Part shown: piece after piece, positions 1-7,264 of the stretch | Position numbering within the stretch: the stretch's first letter is position 1 | Layout: the number at the start of each line of letters is the position of its first letter | NCBI RefSeq assembly: GCF_000372725.1 | Contig: NW_005199194.1 | Location: forward strand, 451,956-473,520 | Source: Emiliania huxleyi CCMP1516 | Lineage: Eukaryota; Haptophyta; Isochrysidales; Noelaerhabdaceae | Direction: 5' to 3' | Length of the DNA: 21,565 nt | Position numbers and translations under genes: made by a program | The notes under the pieces: generated by a model | What the model was told of the DNA's origin: nothing | What the model saw: the letters and a program-made list of their open reading frames with translations, nothing else | The model's database searches: none

Positions 1-118
1 GGTCTCGGAAGGGTCTCGGAAGGGTCTCGGAAGGGTCTCGGAAGGGTCTCGGAAGGGTCTCGGAAGGGTCTCGAGAAGGGTCTCGGAGCGGTCTCGGAGC
101 GGTCTCGGAGCGGTCTCG
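1..118. repeat. 11-bp minisatellite (GGTCTCGGAAG)n
   Basis: Six perfect tandem copies of GGTCTCGGAAG open the window, followed by a 12-bp variant and several GGTCTCGGAGC variants. The array is cut by the left edge, so its full length is unknown. No protein-like reading was found. Confidence 0.9.
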
Positions 119-182
119 CGCGAAGGCGCGAGGTGCAGGCCTCGGCTGAGCAGCGGCGGCGCCTCCCCTTCCTCGTCTCCAT

Positions 183-275
183 CTCGGCGCTCTCTCGGCT
201 CTCTCTCGGCGCTCTCTCTCGGCGCTCTCTCGGCGCTCTCTCGGCGCTCTCTCGGCGATCTCTCTCGGCGATCTC
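183..275. repeat. CTCTCTCGGCG minisatellite
   Basis: Degenerate tandem copies of CTCTCTCGGCG, again an 11-bp period, with 10-bp variants. They encode Arg/Ser/Leu-rich low-complexity peptides in every frame, so the ORFs over this stretch are not treated as genes. Confidence 0.8.
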
Positions 276-413
276 TTTTTGCCTCGGTCGAGCAGCGGCG
301 ACGCCTCCCCTTCCCCGGACAGCAGCCGGAGGGGGCCGAGCAGCCCGAGGCCGGCCCTCGCTAGGGCGGTCCGAGCCGAACCGGGCGCGAGCGCCTCACA
401 CGCCTGCGGGGGA

Positions 414-557
414 TACCGCCGAGATCTCGCCGAGATCTCGCCGAGGTGTAGCCGAGATCTCGCCGAGGTGTAGCCGAGATCTCGATCTCGCCGAGATCTC
501 GGCGAGGTGTAGCCGAGATCTCGATCTCGCCGAGATCTCGGCGAGGTGTCGCCGAGC
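414..557. repeat. Tandem repeat built on CCGAGATCTCG
   Basis: Repeated blocks contain CCGAGATCTCG followed by CCGAGGTGTAG. The unit length alternates between about 20 and 40 bp, and the last two long units are near-identical. AGATCT and CGAGATCTCG are palindromic, so the array can form many small hairpins. ORFs on both strands are by-products. Confidence 0.8.
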
Positions 558-620
558 GTGAGCCTCGCGCGCCTCAAAGAGAGCGCCACAAGGCACATCG
601 CAAGGCAGAACGCAAGGCAC

Positions 621-757
621 ATCTCTCCCAGGCACCCATGTGTCAAGGCCGCGCTACAGTGGCAACTGTACTCTCTCCGGCGTGCATGAGGCACATCGTC
701 TCTCAGGCACCCATGTGTCAGGCACCCATGTGGCAACTGTACTCTCTCCGGCAGGCA
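621..757. repeat. Imperfect direct duplication of about 65 bp
   Basis: The block with AGGCACCCATGTGTCA and GTGGCAACTGTACTCTCTCC occurs twice (about 629-690 and 700-757). The small subunit AGGCACCCATGTG occurs a third time. The block overlaps the 3' end of the open frame of the PBZ gene on the minus strand, so the predicted C-terminus of that protein is partly repeat-derived. Confidence 0.75.
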
Positions 758-1017
758 TGGCGCGGCTCTCGCCTCGAAGAGGACAAACGCGTCGTCGGCG
801 ACGGGCGAGAAGAAGACCTACAGGAAGGTTCCAGGAAAGGTCCGGGAAAGGTCCAGGAATGGTCCAGGAAGAGGTCCGCCTCGGAGAGAGGAAAACCTCG
901 CGCAGCACCGGCCGCCAGGCGTCGCGCGAGTACGTGGCAGGCAGCTCCACCGCGACGCACCCGCTGCCTCCTCCACCCCTTCCGCTGGCACCACCACCAC
1001 CTCCTCCTCCTCCTCCT

Positions 1018-1049
<32 letters not shown>

Positions 1050-1484
1050 GTCCGGCGCGCCTGCGTCGCCCCTCGCGCTCGGCGAGGGAGCGGAGCCGGC
1101 GGCGGCGCTAGGCGACTCCTCGGTCGCGGTGGCGCGCTTCGGAAGCGACGGCGGCGAGGCGGCCGCCGCGGCCGGGCGCTTCTGCCCGCCCGACGGCGCG
1201 GCAAAGAACGGGTGATCGTCGGGGTGATTCTCCTCCACAAAGTGGGCCGGGTTCTTGCGCTTGCAGTTGGCGCCGAAGCGGCACATCGGCTTCCCCGGCG
1301 CCGGCGCGTAGACCGCCTCCTTCCCGACGCCGACGCAGACGGCGCTGTCGCCTCCGCCGACAGCGTTAGCCGCGAAGAACGGGTGATCGTCGGGGTGGTT
1401 TTCCTCGGTGAAGTGGGCCGGGTTCTTGCGCTTGCAGCTGGCGCCGAAGCGGCACATCGGCTTTCCCGGCGCCGGCGCGTACAT
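654..1484 (-). CDS. Protein with two PBZ-type (poly-ADP-ribose-binding) zinc fingers
   Basis: PBZ fingers bind poly(ADP-ribose) in DNA-damage proteins such as APLF and CHFR; this role is family knowledge. From the ATG at 1484 the product is 276 aa. Two near-identical fingers, each with the core CRFGA(S/N)CKRKNPAHF, lie at residues 9-37 and 66-94. The zinc ligands fit C-x5-C-x6-H-x5-H (C11, C17, H24, H30 and C68, C74, H81, H87), and each finger ends in HPDDHPFF. A basic Pro/Ala/Ser linker and a poly-Gly run follow. The last 110 residues cross short repeats and may be spliced out or misread. The open frame reaches 1514 only with a TTG start, so the ATG at 1484 was chosen. That leaves finger 1 almost at the N-terminus, and an upstream exon is possible. 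Confidence 0.7.
822..876. repeat. GGTCCAGGAA-type short tandem repeat
   Basis: Five to six degenerate copies of AGGTCCAGGAA or AGGTCCGGGAA in a row, with a period of 10-11 bp. The array lies inside the open frame of the PBZ gene. Confidence 0.7.
988..1048. repeat. CCN trinucleotide repeat (poly-Gly on the minus strand)
   Basis: A run of CCA, CCT and then about ten CCG triplets encodes poly-Gly in the PBZ gene on the minus strand. The opposite strand reads as poly-Pro. Confidence 0.9.
1212..1482 (-). repeat. Internal duplication of the PBZ module
   Basis: About 102 bp at 1212-1313 and 1380-1482 are roughly 90% identical by eye, in the same orientation. They code for the two zinc fingers including the preceding YAPAPGKPM segment. 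The start ATG is the Met before that segment in the upstream copy, where the second copy has Val-Tyr. The two fingers therefore arose by recent tandem duplication. Confidence 0.85.
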
Positions 1485-1785
1485 TATTGCCGAGAGCGAC
1501 GGTGCTGAACCCAAAGCGGGCCGGGAGGCGGAGAGCCAGCGCGGGAAATTTTTTAAGCTTAGCCTTCGATGTTATGAAACAACGCAAGGCGGACAGGGCA
1601 TATCGCTCTCGGGCCCACCCAGACATCCCTCACACCCGCGCACACCCGCCGCCCCCGCGCGCGCGCCCCACCCCGGCCGGGCAACCCTCCCCCAAACCGC
1701 AAAACAAGCTTACGACACTAGTGTGTGTGTGTGTGCCGTGGCGATGCCTCCGGCTGTTTGCGGCGGGCGGCTTGCTGCTCGCGGA

Positions 1786-1870
1786 AAAACTCGTCTCGTG
1801 GCACACCGAGAGCTTATGCTCTGGCGAGATGTGAGGCGCATGCGCCCAGGAGGGGAGGGCGCATGCGTAA
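1786..1870 (+). repeat. Dispersed repeat R2, copy 1
   Basis: CACCGAGAGCTTATGCTC and the following GGCGAGATGTGAGGCGCATG recur almost unchanged at 10553-10616. The unit ends in two GCGCATGCG palindromes separated by CAGGAGG. The other copy sits directly after a (GT)n tract; here a (GT)n run lies about 50 bp upstream. Confidence 0.8.
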
Positions 1871-1932
1871 GAGGTGTGAGCGAGTGACGGGTAATCGTGG
1901 CCGTGATTGAGTGATTGATGGGAAGGTGAAAC

Positions 1933-2066
1933 ACAGTCCGACCAACGACTGGGACTCCAACGCGGTATGGGTGGACGCTATAGACGGGCGATGACGGTCA
2001 CACAGACAGGAGCGACACACAGAACCACAAGACAAGACACTCAGCCAACGGGGCGGCTGCCACACA
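1933..2066 (-). repeat. Dispersed repeat R6, copy 1 (inverted relative to 15084-15215)
   Basis: Read on the minus strand it matches 15084-15215: GTGTGGCAGCC, CTGTGTGTCGCTC and GCGTCCACCCATACCGCGTT in the same order and spacing. Beyond the match, both copies run into TTCACCTT followed by a short tandem tail. Here the tail is a degenerate ATCA repeat (about 1904-1920); the other copy has a CTAC repeat. This layout resembles the 3' end of a SINE or LINE. Confidence 0.7.
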
Positions 2067-2740
2067 TCCTGAGCGAACTTCCCTAATCACCCGCGGCCGG
2101 ACTCCATCCGGCACGCGTCGCTGGGCGCTCAGAGCTGCGTCCCCTGCTCGCCACCCCGACGCCCAAGGCGCCCGAGTGAACGACAGGCGGCACGCGAAGA
2201 CTGGTTGCAATCCCGCCGACCGCCAGGCCGCGGGATGATGTGTGCGTGGTCATGTAGTGGGTCTCGGAAGCTCCCCTCTCGGGCTAGGGGCCAGCCCCTC
2301 TCCCTTGCCCTCGGAACAGTGTGTCCGAGTCGAGGCGTGTGCTTGCCGGTCGACGGCCGCGCGCGGTTGGCATTGTGACGAAGGTTGCGCGCGGCCGCGG
2401 CGCGCCCGCCATGGTTCGGCGCGGCGCGCCTACCAGCGGCAGTTGTCGAGGCACGGGAACGCTTACCCGGGGTCATCCTCTGAGCCTGGTCGTCGGCGCC
2501 GCTATGCCACGGCGGCGCATTCGACGTCGTCGGCGCGCTGCCCCGCGGTAAACCCCGCCGCACGTGGCGACGGCCGCAGGTTGGCCCGGTGCAGCGCGCC
2601 CTGGCCGCAGACTGAAGCCGTGGCCAAGAAAATCAAGATCTTAAGCTCTCTGTTTGGACCACAGCGAAAAACTCGACGGTTTTGGGCGTTTCAGAGCACG
2701 CTGAATCGATTGGCTTTCATAGTTGTTGACTCAAAACTCG

Positions 2741-2992
2741 ATGAGCGCGAGAGGCTCGGCGCACGACGACGCTGACGACGAGCTCAAACGTCGACGCGCG
2801 ACAGCAAAAGCCAGTGGGCTAGCAGGGAGCCTTGCGAAAACGCTGCCCAGCGAGGCTGCTCGGCAGCGGGCGAAGCCTCGGCTGCCAGCGAGGCTGCTCG
2901 GCAGCGGGCGAAGCCTCGGCTGCGACGCGCTCTTCGACGGGGGCTCGGGGTACGGGTGGGATTCCTCCTCGGGGGGCGGGGCCTTCTTCTAG
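2741..2992 (+). CDS. Doubtful small ORF, 83 aa
   Basis: ATG at 2741, stop at 2990-2992. The N-terminus is acidic and basic, and the C-terminus is rich in Gly and Ser and ends in GGGAFF. No family is recognised. A 38-bp tandem duplication inside it is not a multiple of three, so its two copies are read in different frames. This argues against long-standing coding function. It could also be a first exon or pure chance. Confidence 0.2.
   Translation: MSARGSAHDDADDELKRRRATAKASGLAGSLAKTLPSEAARQRAKPRLPARLLGSGRSLGCDALFDGGSGYGWDSSSGGGAFF
2847..2922. repeat. 38-bp perfect tandem duplication
   Basis: Two adjacent identical 38-bp units beginning CCAGCGAGGCTGCTCGG. The unit end, AAGCCTCGGCTG, appears once more at 3053-3064. 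Confidence 0.9.
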
Positions 2993-3044
2993 GCGCCCGC
3001 CTTGACCCAACATAGAGGGCGTTGTGGGCCTAGCTTTTGGGTAA

Positions 3045-3050
3045 TATAAA
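3045..3050 (+). promoter_or_regulatory. TATA-like element
   Basis: TATAAA in an AT-rich patch within a GC-rich region, about 117 bp upstream of the ankyrin ATG at 3167. The spacing is compatible with a core promoter and a short 5' UTR. No transcription start can be seen. Confidence 0.3.
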
Positions 3051-3133
3051 ACAAGCCTCGGCTGCATGCCATCTCCGCCCCCCCTTGAGGGGTACAGGAG
3101 TCGAGTACGGTAGACTGATCAACATCGGCGGTG

Positions 3134-3213
3134 GCCAGCCCCCAACGGGCCGAGCTTCCAGCAAGGATGGCTGCTCTGTGTGTTTGCAGCCATCGGGCTA
3201 TGGCTGCTCTGTA
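3134..3213 (+). repeat. Dispersed repeat R1, copy 1
   Basis: 80 bp from GCCAGCCCCCAACGGGCC to GGCTATGGCTGCTCTGTA, matching 5767-5847 with one single-base indel. It contains GATGGCTGC and GCAGCCATC, which can pair, and a possible acceptor-like TTTGCAG. The copy supplies the first ATG (3167) and first 15 codons of the ankyrin reading frame. Confidence 0.9.
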
Positions 3214-3796
3214 CGCGGTGGTAAGTAACAACGGCCATCCAAAAGTGATCAAGCTGCTCGCTTCGAAGGGCGCCAACTGCGAGGCCATCTCATCGTCGGA
3301 GTGCACGCCGCTGCACAATGCGGCCGAAGAGGGCGGCGTCGCCTGCGTCAAGGCTCTGGTGGAGGTGGGCGACGTGGCGCTCGAGGACGAGGATTGCGAC
3401 GGCCTCACGCCGGCGGCCTTCGCGGCCCGGGCGGGCAACGTCGACACGATGCAGGCGCTGGCGGAGCTCGGTGCCAACATGCAAGCCGTCGATGCGAAGA
3501 AGATGACGCTCGCGCACCACGCGGCGGCCAGCGGACATACCGAGGTGATAAGCGCGCTGGCAAAGCTCGACGGGTGTGCCGAGCAGCACAGCGCGGAAGA
3601 CGAGGCCAAGAAGACGCCGATGCACCTAGCTGCGGCGAACGGCCACGCGGAGGCGGTCGACGCACTGGCCAGTCTGGGCGCAGACATCGACGCGAGGGAC
3701 AAGGACGGGCGGACGCCCCTCAAGCTCGCAACGATGACGGACACTGAGGAGCACCAGGCCGTCATGGATCTGCTGATAGAGCGGGGCGCCGACGAG

Positions 3797-3834
<38 letters not shown>

Positions 3835-3844
3835 AGAAGAATAA
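3167..3844 (+). CDS. Ankyrin-repeat protein with acidic C-terminal tail
   Basis: 225 aa from the ATG at 3167; the longer frame from 3131 would need GTG. About six ankyrin repeats are visible at residues 12-41, 46-78, 81-110, 113-146, 150-179 and 182-212. They carry hallmarks such as NNGHPKVIKLLASKGAN, TPMHLAAANGHAEAV and DGRTPLKLA. The protein ends in 11 Asp and 3 Glu encoded by a GAC repeat. Ankyrin arrays are protein-binding scaffolds and no partner can be inferred. There is no signal peptide or membrane segment, so a cytosolic or nuclear location is likely. The first 15 residues come from dispersed repeat R1. A strong donor-like GTAAGT lies at 3221-3226 inside repeat 1, but reading through it restores a normal ankyrin repeat, so an unspliced reading is preferred. 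Confidence 0.75.
3799..3842 (+). repeat. GAC/GAA trinucleotide repeat in coding sequence
   Basis: Eleven GAC triplets followed by GAA triplets encode the acidic tail of the ankyrin protein. The tail length is likely polymorphic. Confidence 0.9.
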
Positions 3845-4033
3845 GTGCGCCAGCGCGGGGAAAAGAGATGGGGTGGTGGCGGTGCCCCGCTGTGCAGGCT
3901 AAAAAAGAAAGAGCGTTTCAGAACAGTGTTATCCATACAGTAATGCCCGCTGTTCGCTGTGGCGCGTTCGCTGTCTCTCCATCTTTATCTTCTTTCCTGT
4001 CTACTTGTGCCTATCTGCTCTGTATATCTCGGT

Positions 4034-5611
4034 CTACCCCTGCCGGCGCCGGGCCGCGACGCCTCCTGCGACTGCTACCGCGGCTACCGCGGCGGCCGCC
4101 ACGCCGAGGGCGGCCGTCCCGAGCAGGGCCAAGGACCAGGACGGCCTCACGAGGCCCGGCTTGAGGTGCTCGTACCCGCCGCACGCCGCGACGTGCTCGA
4201 TGACGTCGACGGCCCTCGTAGCGCCGCCCTGGGTGGCCAGGGCCCGGCGCACCGTCCCGATGCGCTTGACGAAGGCCGGCAGGTCGGCAAGCACCTCGCG
4301 GAGGGCGGCGGCCACGGGCCCGGCAGGCCCTCCCGGCACGACGACGCCGGTCCCGGAGGCCTTGACCCGCGCGGCGTTGGCCGGCTGGTCCTTGCCCGTC
4401 GGGACGCAGACCATCGGGACCTCGTTCAGCAGGGCCTCGTAGGTCGAGTTGGCGCCGTTGTGGGTCACATAAACCTGGACCGCCTCGTGCGCTAGGACCG
4501 CCCACTGCGGCACGAACGACTCGATGCGCCACCTGGCTTCGGTCGCCGTCGCGCTGTCTTCAGCGGCGGCGGCGGCGGCGGCCACCTCCGGCGGCAGGAA
4601 GCCCTGCTGGTCCGCCGGCAGGCTCCACAGGAAGGCGATGGAGTCCTGCCCCGGCTCCTGCTGGACCCGCGTGAGTTCGCTGCAGAGCTTGGCGACGCCC
4701 TCCGCCTTGAAGGTGTGCATGGTGCCGAAGGCCACGTAGACTACCCTCGTGCCCGCGGCGCGGCGGGCGTCGAGCCAGCTTGCCAGGTCGGGTCCGAGCG
4801 GCGGGAACGCGGCCGGCGGCGAAGGCCCAACGAAGTGCAAGAGGGGCGAGCGGGAGCACGGGAACTCGAAGCCCAGGCCCGTCGTCGCGACCATGAGGCG
4901 GTCCTGCGTCGCGCACGGGAAGATGTCCTGCTCCAGCAAGGCCGGGAGCCCGCGGCTCGACCGCTCCTTGTTGCGGGCCAGCAGCAAGAGCCGGGCAAAG
5001 ACGGCCTCGCCGCCCGAGACCATGAGGCTCCGGGCCCGGAGGTACAGGCCCGTGCGGTCTCGCTGCGGCGGCATCGCCGTCATGCTCAAGGGGTTCGGGA
5101 ACACGACCACGACCGGCACCCCGAGCTTGTCCGCGGCGTCGACCGCCGCGGTCGAAAAGAAGTCGCACACGAAGACCGCCGGGAGGGGGCGGGCCTTCCC
5201 CTCGGCGGCAGGGCTGGAAGAAGATGAAGAAGAAGAAGAAGAGGACGAGGAAGACGAGCTGCTAGTGCTGCTGCCGCCGCCGTAGTGCCCCAGGACTGCC
5301 TCGTAGAGCGGCGCGCTGGCCATCGCGAGCGGTCCTCCCTTGCTCAGAATGCCGAGAAGACCGACCTCCTTCCGGAGCGCGCTCGGCCCGCGGACCTCCG
5401 AGAAATGCACGCCGACGATCGTCGTGTTTGGCGACGACGGCCCAAGTCCGGCGCCCTCCAGCTCGCGCACGTACTTGTCGCCGCCGTCGCAGAAGATGGT
5501 GACCCGATGGCCCCGGCGCATCAACTCCGACATGTAAGGGATCAGGGGCTTGAGGTGGCCCATCTGCGACACCGTCGCGAATGCGAACTCGATGCTGGGG
5601 GCGGCGGCCAT
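4034..5611 (-). CDS. UDP-glycosyltransferase (GT1 family) with C-terminal membrane anchor
   Basis: 525 aa from the ATG at 5611; the open frame continues upstream only through a (CA)n microsatellite, so that extension is rejected. Family role: transfer of a sugar from a nucleotide sugar to a lipophilic acceptor. The N-terminus, FAFATVSQMGHLKPLIPYM, fits the acceptor-binding Rossmann half of GT1 enzymes with its catalytic-type His. The C-terminal half has the donor-binding signature at about residues 365-425: FVPQWAVLAHEAV, THNGANSTYEALLNEVPM, GKDQPANAARV. The C-terminus (about 490-518) is an Ala/Val/Leu-rich membrane segment followed by ARRRQG, as in ER-anchored animal-type UGTs. A poly-Ser run at about 115-132 is a repeat-encoded insertion in the N-terminal half. 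No cleavable signal peptide is evident and no intron is needed. The acceptor is unknown. Confidence 0.85.
   Translation of the reverse strand: MAAAPSIEFAFATVSQMGHLKPLIPYMSELMRRGHRVTIFCDGGDKYVRELEGAGLGPSSPNTTIVGVHFSEVRGPSALRKEVGLLGILSKGGPLAMASAPLYEAVLGHYGGGSSTSSSSSSSSSSSSSSSSSPAAEGKARPLPAVFVCDFFSTAAVDAADKLGVPVVVVFPNPLSMTAMPPQRDRTGLYLRARSLMVSGGEAVFARLLLLARNKERSSRGLPALLEQDIFPCATQDRLMVATTGLGFEFPCSRSPLLHFVGPSPPAAFPPLGPDLASWLDARRAAGTRVVYVAFGTMHTFKAEGVAKLCSELTRVQQEPGQDSIAFLWSLPADQQGFLPPEVAAAAAAAEDSATATEARWRIESFVPQWAVLAHEAVQVYVTHNGANSTYEALLNEVPMVCVPTGKDQPANAARVKASGTGVVVPGGPAGPVAAALREVLADLPAFVKRIGTVRRALATQGGATRAVDVIEHVAACGGYEHLKPGLVRPSWSLALLGTAALGVAAAAVAAVAVAGGVAARRRQG
5214..5266 (-). repeat. Trinucleotide repeat encoding poly-Ser in the GT1 gene
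   Basis: Degenerate GAA/GAG/GAC triplets on the plus strand are read as Ser codons on the minus strand, giving about 18 consecutive Ser between the acceptor-domain strands. Confidence 0.8.
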
Positions 5612-5695
5612 GGTACCAGGTGATGGAGGTCGGAGGACGTGCTCGCGGCGTCCCCCCCAAACAAAAAATTCCAACCCGGCTTGTGATGGCAGCCA

Positions 5696-5697
<2 letters not shown>

Positions 5698-5743
<46 letters not shown>
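5698..5743. repeat. (TG)n microsatellite between divergent genes
   Basis: About 22 TG units lie 87 bp upstream of the GT1 start, between it and the CobW relic on the other strand. The tract is bracketed by AGTGAGTG and CACTCACTCACTCACT, which are complementary, and by two copies of GATGGCAGCCAG. Confidence 0.95.
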
Positions 5744-5744
<1 letters not shown>

Positions 5745-5766
5745 ACTCACTCACTCACTGATGGCA

Positions 5767-5847
5767 GCCAGCCCCCAACGGGCCGAGCTTCCAGCAAGGA
5801 TGGCTGCTCTGTGTGTATTGCAGCCATCGGGCTATGGCTGCTCTGTA
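5767..5847 (+). repeat. Dispersed repeat R1, copy 2
   Basis: 81 bp matching 3134-3213 with one inserted A at the TGTGTATTGCAG position. The ATG at 5800 opens in frame into the CobW-like sequence that follows, with 16 repeat-derived codons in between. The inserted base changes which frame is open compared with copy 1. Confidence 0.9.
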
Positions 5848-6770
5848 ACGAGTTATGCCCAGCAGCGCTTTGACCACGTGCTCGTCGAGTCGTCGGGCAT
5901 CTCCGAGCCGCTCCCTGTCGCCGAGACCTTCACCTTCCGCGATCGTGCCACTGCGTTGGACGACGTTGCCTCTCTCGCCAACTTGGTCACGGTTGTCGAC
6001 GCTGCGTCTGTCTTCGAGCAGCTCAGCACGATGGAAACGCTCGTGGACCGCGGCTGGGAGGCGGCCAAAGGCGACGAGCGCACCGTGTCACACCTGCTCT
6101 GCGACCAGCTCGAGTTCGCCGATCTGCTACTGCTCAACAAGCGCGATCTGGTGACGGAGGAGCAGCTCGGCGCGGTCGAGGCATTCCTGCGCAAGGCCAA
6201 CCCGACGGCCGAGGTCGTGCGCACGGAACGTAGCGCGCTTCAGCATGAAGAAGGCCGAGGAGCACCCGCAGTGGCTGGTCGAGGCGCGCGAGCACGAGAC
6301 GGCGTGGATACGGGTCCGATCTTGGAATTCCACGCCGGGACGGAGGAATTCCAAGATCTTGTTGCCCACTACTAGGCGTAGATCTAGGCGTGTTGCCCAC
6401 TACTAGGCGCGAGAGCACGAGCACACGCCCGAGACCGTCGAGTACGGCATCTCCTCCTTCGTCTTCTGCGCCAAGCGGCCCTTCCATCCGGAGCGCCTGC
6501 ACGCGGCCCTCGACAGCCGGGAGCGGCGCCGCCCGGGAGCGCTGTCCACTGTCCTCCGGCTCAAGGGCTTCGCTTGGCTGGCGACGCGGCGCAACCGGCA
6601 GGTGCGCGCAGCGCTCGCGGGCACGCAGTTTGAGGACCACGGGACGCGGACCACGGAGATCGGCGCACGGAGCTAGTGCTGATTGGGCAGGAGCTCGACC
6701 ACGAGGCGGCGCGCGAGCAGCTGGAATCGTCCCACAAGTTGGGCCTTTGCGCGTCGAGCCCGTCGCTGCG
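5800..6770 (+). pseudogene. Degenerate CobW/G3E GTPase (COG0523-type metallochaperone), N-terminus missing
   Basis: CobW-family G3E GTPases bind GTP and deliver metals such as zinc. Block A (about 5862-6234, frame 1) carries RFDHVLVESSGISEPLPVAE (Walker B/switch region), VTVVDAASVFEQL and ADLLLLNKRDLV (NKxD base-specificity motif). Block B is in another frame: FSMKKAEEHPQWLVEAREHE at 6239-6298, then EHTPETVEYGISSFVFCAKR from 6419, the start of the CobW C-terminal domain. Block C is back in frame 1 at 6655-6726: GDRRTELVLIGQELDHEA. Walker A and the CxCC-type metal motif are absent, because repeat R1 sits where that half should be. There are two frame changes, an internal loss after VVRTERSA, and a 123-bp insertion with stop codons. 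Introns could explain some breaks but I find no GT-AG pair that restores the frame at the insertion. Confidence 0.8.
6299..6421 (+). mobile_element. 123-bp insertion in the CobW relic flanked by a 9-bp direct repeat
   Basis: GAGCACGAG occurs at 6290-6298 and again at 6413-6421. Removing one copy plus the intervening 114 bp rejoins REHE to HTPET, the expected CobW sequence. The inserted DNA contains a perfect 14-bp inverted repeat, GATCTTGGAATTCC (6318-6331, complement at 6345-6358) with a 13-nt loop. It also contains a 19-bp direct repeat TGTTGCCCACTACTAGGCG (6360-6378 and 6391-6409). It encodes no protein. It resembles a very small non-autonomous element or introner-like insertion. The inverted repeat is internal rather than terminal, so the class is uncertain. 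Confidence 0.6.
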
Positions 6771-6918
6771 TGAGATGAGAAGGACCCGACCACGAACGCC
6801 TCTCCCAGCGCCGCCTGCAGCATCGCCGGCCAGTTGCCGCGGCCCTGCAGCTGCCGCTTGAAGGGGGGGTGCGTCCCTCTGCCGGGCTCGTGGCTGCAGG
6901 CTGGCGTCGCCTCGGGTG

Positions 6919-7034
6919 ATGGAGGCAACCGATACGAGTCGACTGGTGTGTGTCGTCGTGGTTTCGTATCAAGAATACTCACTCACACAGACCGCCTGCG
7001 CTCTTGCTCAATACCAAACAAGTCAAAAAACAAC
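6919..7034 (+). repeat. Dispersed repeat R3, copy 1
   Basis: Nearly identical to 10753-10878, from ATGGAGGCAACCGATACGAG to AGTCAAAAAACAAC. Differences are one C/T change and a 10-bp insertion in copy 2. Its ORF is conserved only because the copies are recent. Confidence 0.95.
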
Positions 7035-7264
7035 ACCCTCTGCCGGCCCGGCGACGGCGGAAACTGCTCCGCGGCGCAGCGGGGGCACCGGTGGCCGGGA
7101 GGCGCGGGAGACGCGGACGCGAGAGCACTCGCGCACGCCCTGCGCCGCTCGCCGCCTTCACTCGCGACGTCCGTCAGCGCGCCGTGGATCGCTGCGCTCG
7201 CGGGAGCAGCGGAACTCTCCTGCCGCCGCCGCCGCGGACACCGGGCGCGGACTGGCATCGGCGG
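7035..7264. other. Non-coding stretch after repeat R3
   Basis: GC-rich sequence between repeat R3 and the cysteine-rich fragment. Overlapping ORFs on both strands are Arg/Ala-rich and show no conserved motif. It may include the 3' part of the minus-strand cysteine-rich gene. Confidence 0.4.

Larger units (their letters stand above)
1515..2740. other. Intergenic stretch with dispersed repeats
   Basis: No convincing gene. It holds a short (GT)n run at 1722-1736, a repeat copy at about 1786-1870 shared with 10553-10616, and a repeat at 1933-2066 that is inverted relative to 15084-15215. A lower-GC patch at 2620-2740 shows no recognisable protein. ORFs here lack codon bias and conserved motifs. 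Confidence 0.6.

Noticed and set aside
1..120. CRISPR-like array at the left end
   Set aside because: Units are contiguous 11-mers without spacers and the genome is eukaryotic.
133..635. ORFs over the left-end arrays
   Set aside because: Pure tandem-repeat translations on both strands with alternative starts.
3221..3226. GTAAGT as a 5' splice site in the ankyrin gene
   Set aside because: Reading through gives a canonical ankyrin repeat (VVSNNGHPKVIKLL), so splicing there would remove conserved sequence.
2989..3936. 315-aa minus-strand ORF with poly-Ser
   Set aside because: Antisense shadow of the ankyrin gene; poly-Ser comes from the GAC repeat.
5612..5746. Upstream extension of the GT1 protein through Thr-His repeats
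   Set aside because: Encoded by the (TG)n microsatellite; the ATG at 5611 begins directly with the conserved GT1 N-terminus.
6299..6412. Interpretation of the CobW insert as an ordinary spliceosomal intron
   Set aside because: The only nearby GT (6304) to AG (6406) pair leaves the downstream CobW frame unrestored, whereas exact removal of one direct-repeat copy plus the insert restores it.
6134..6982. 282-aa minus-strand ORF
   Set aside because: Antisense to the CobW relic; CobW motifs are unmistakable on the plus strand.
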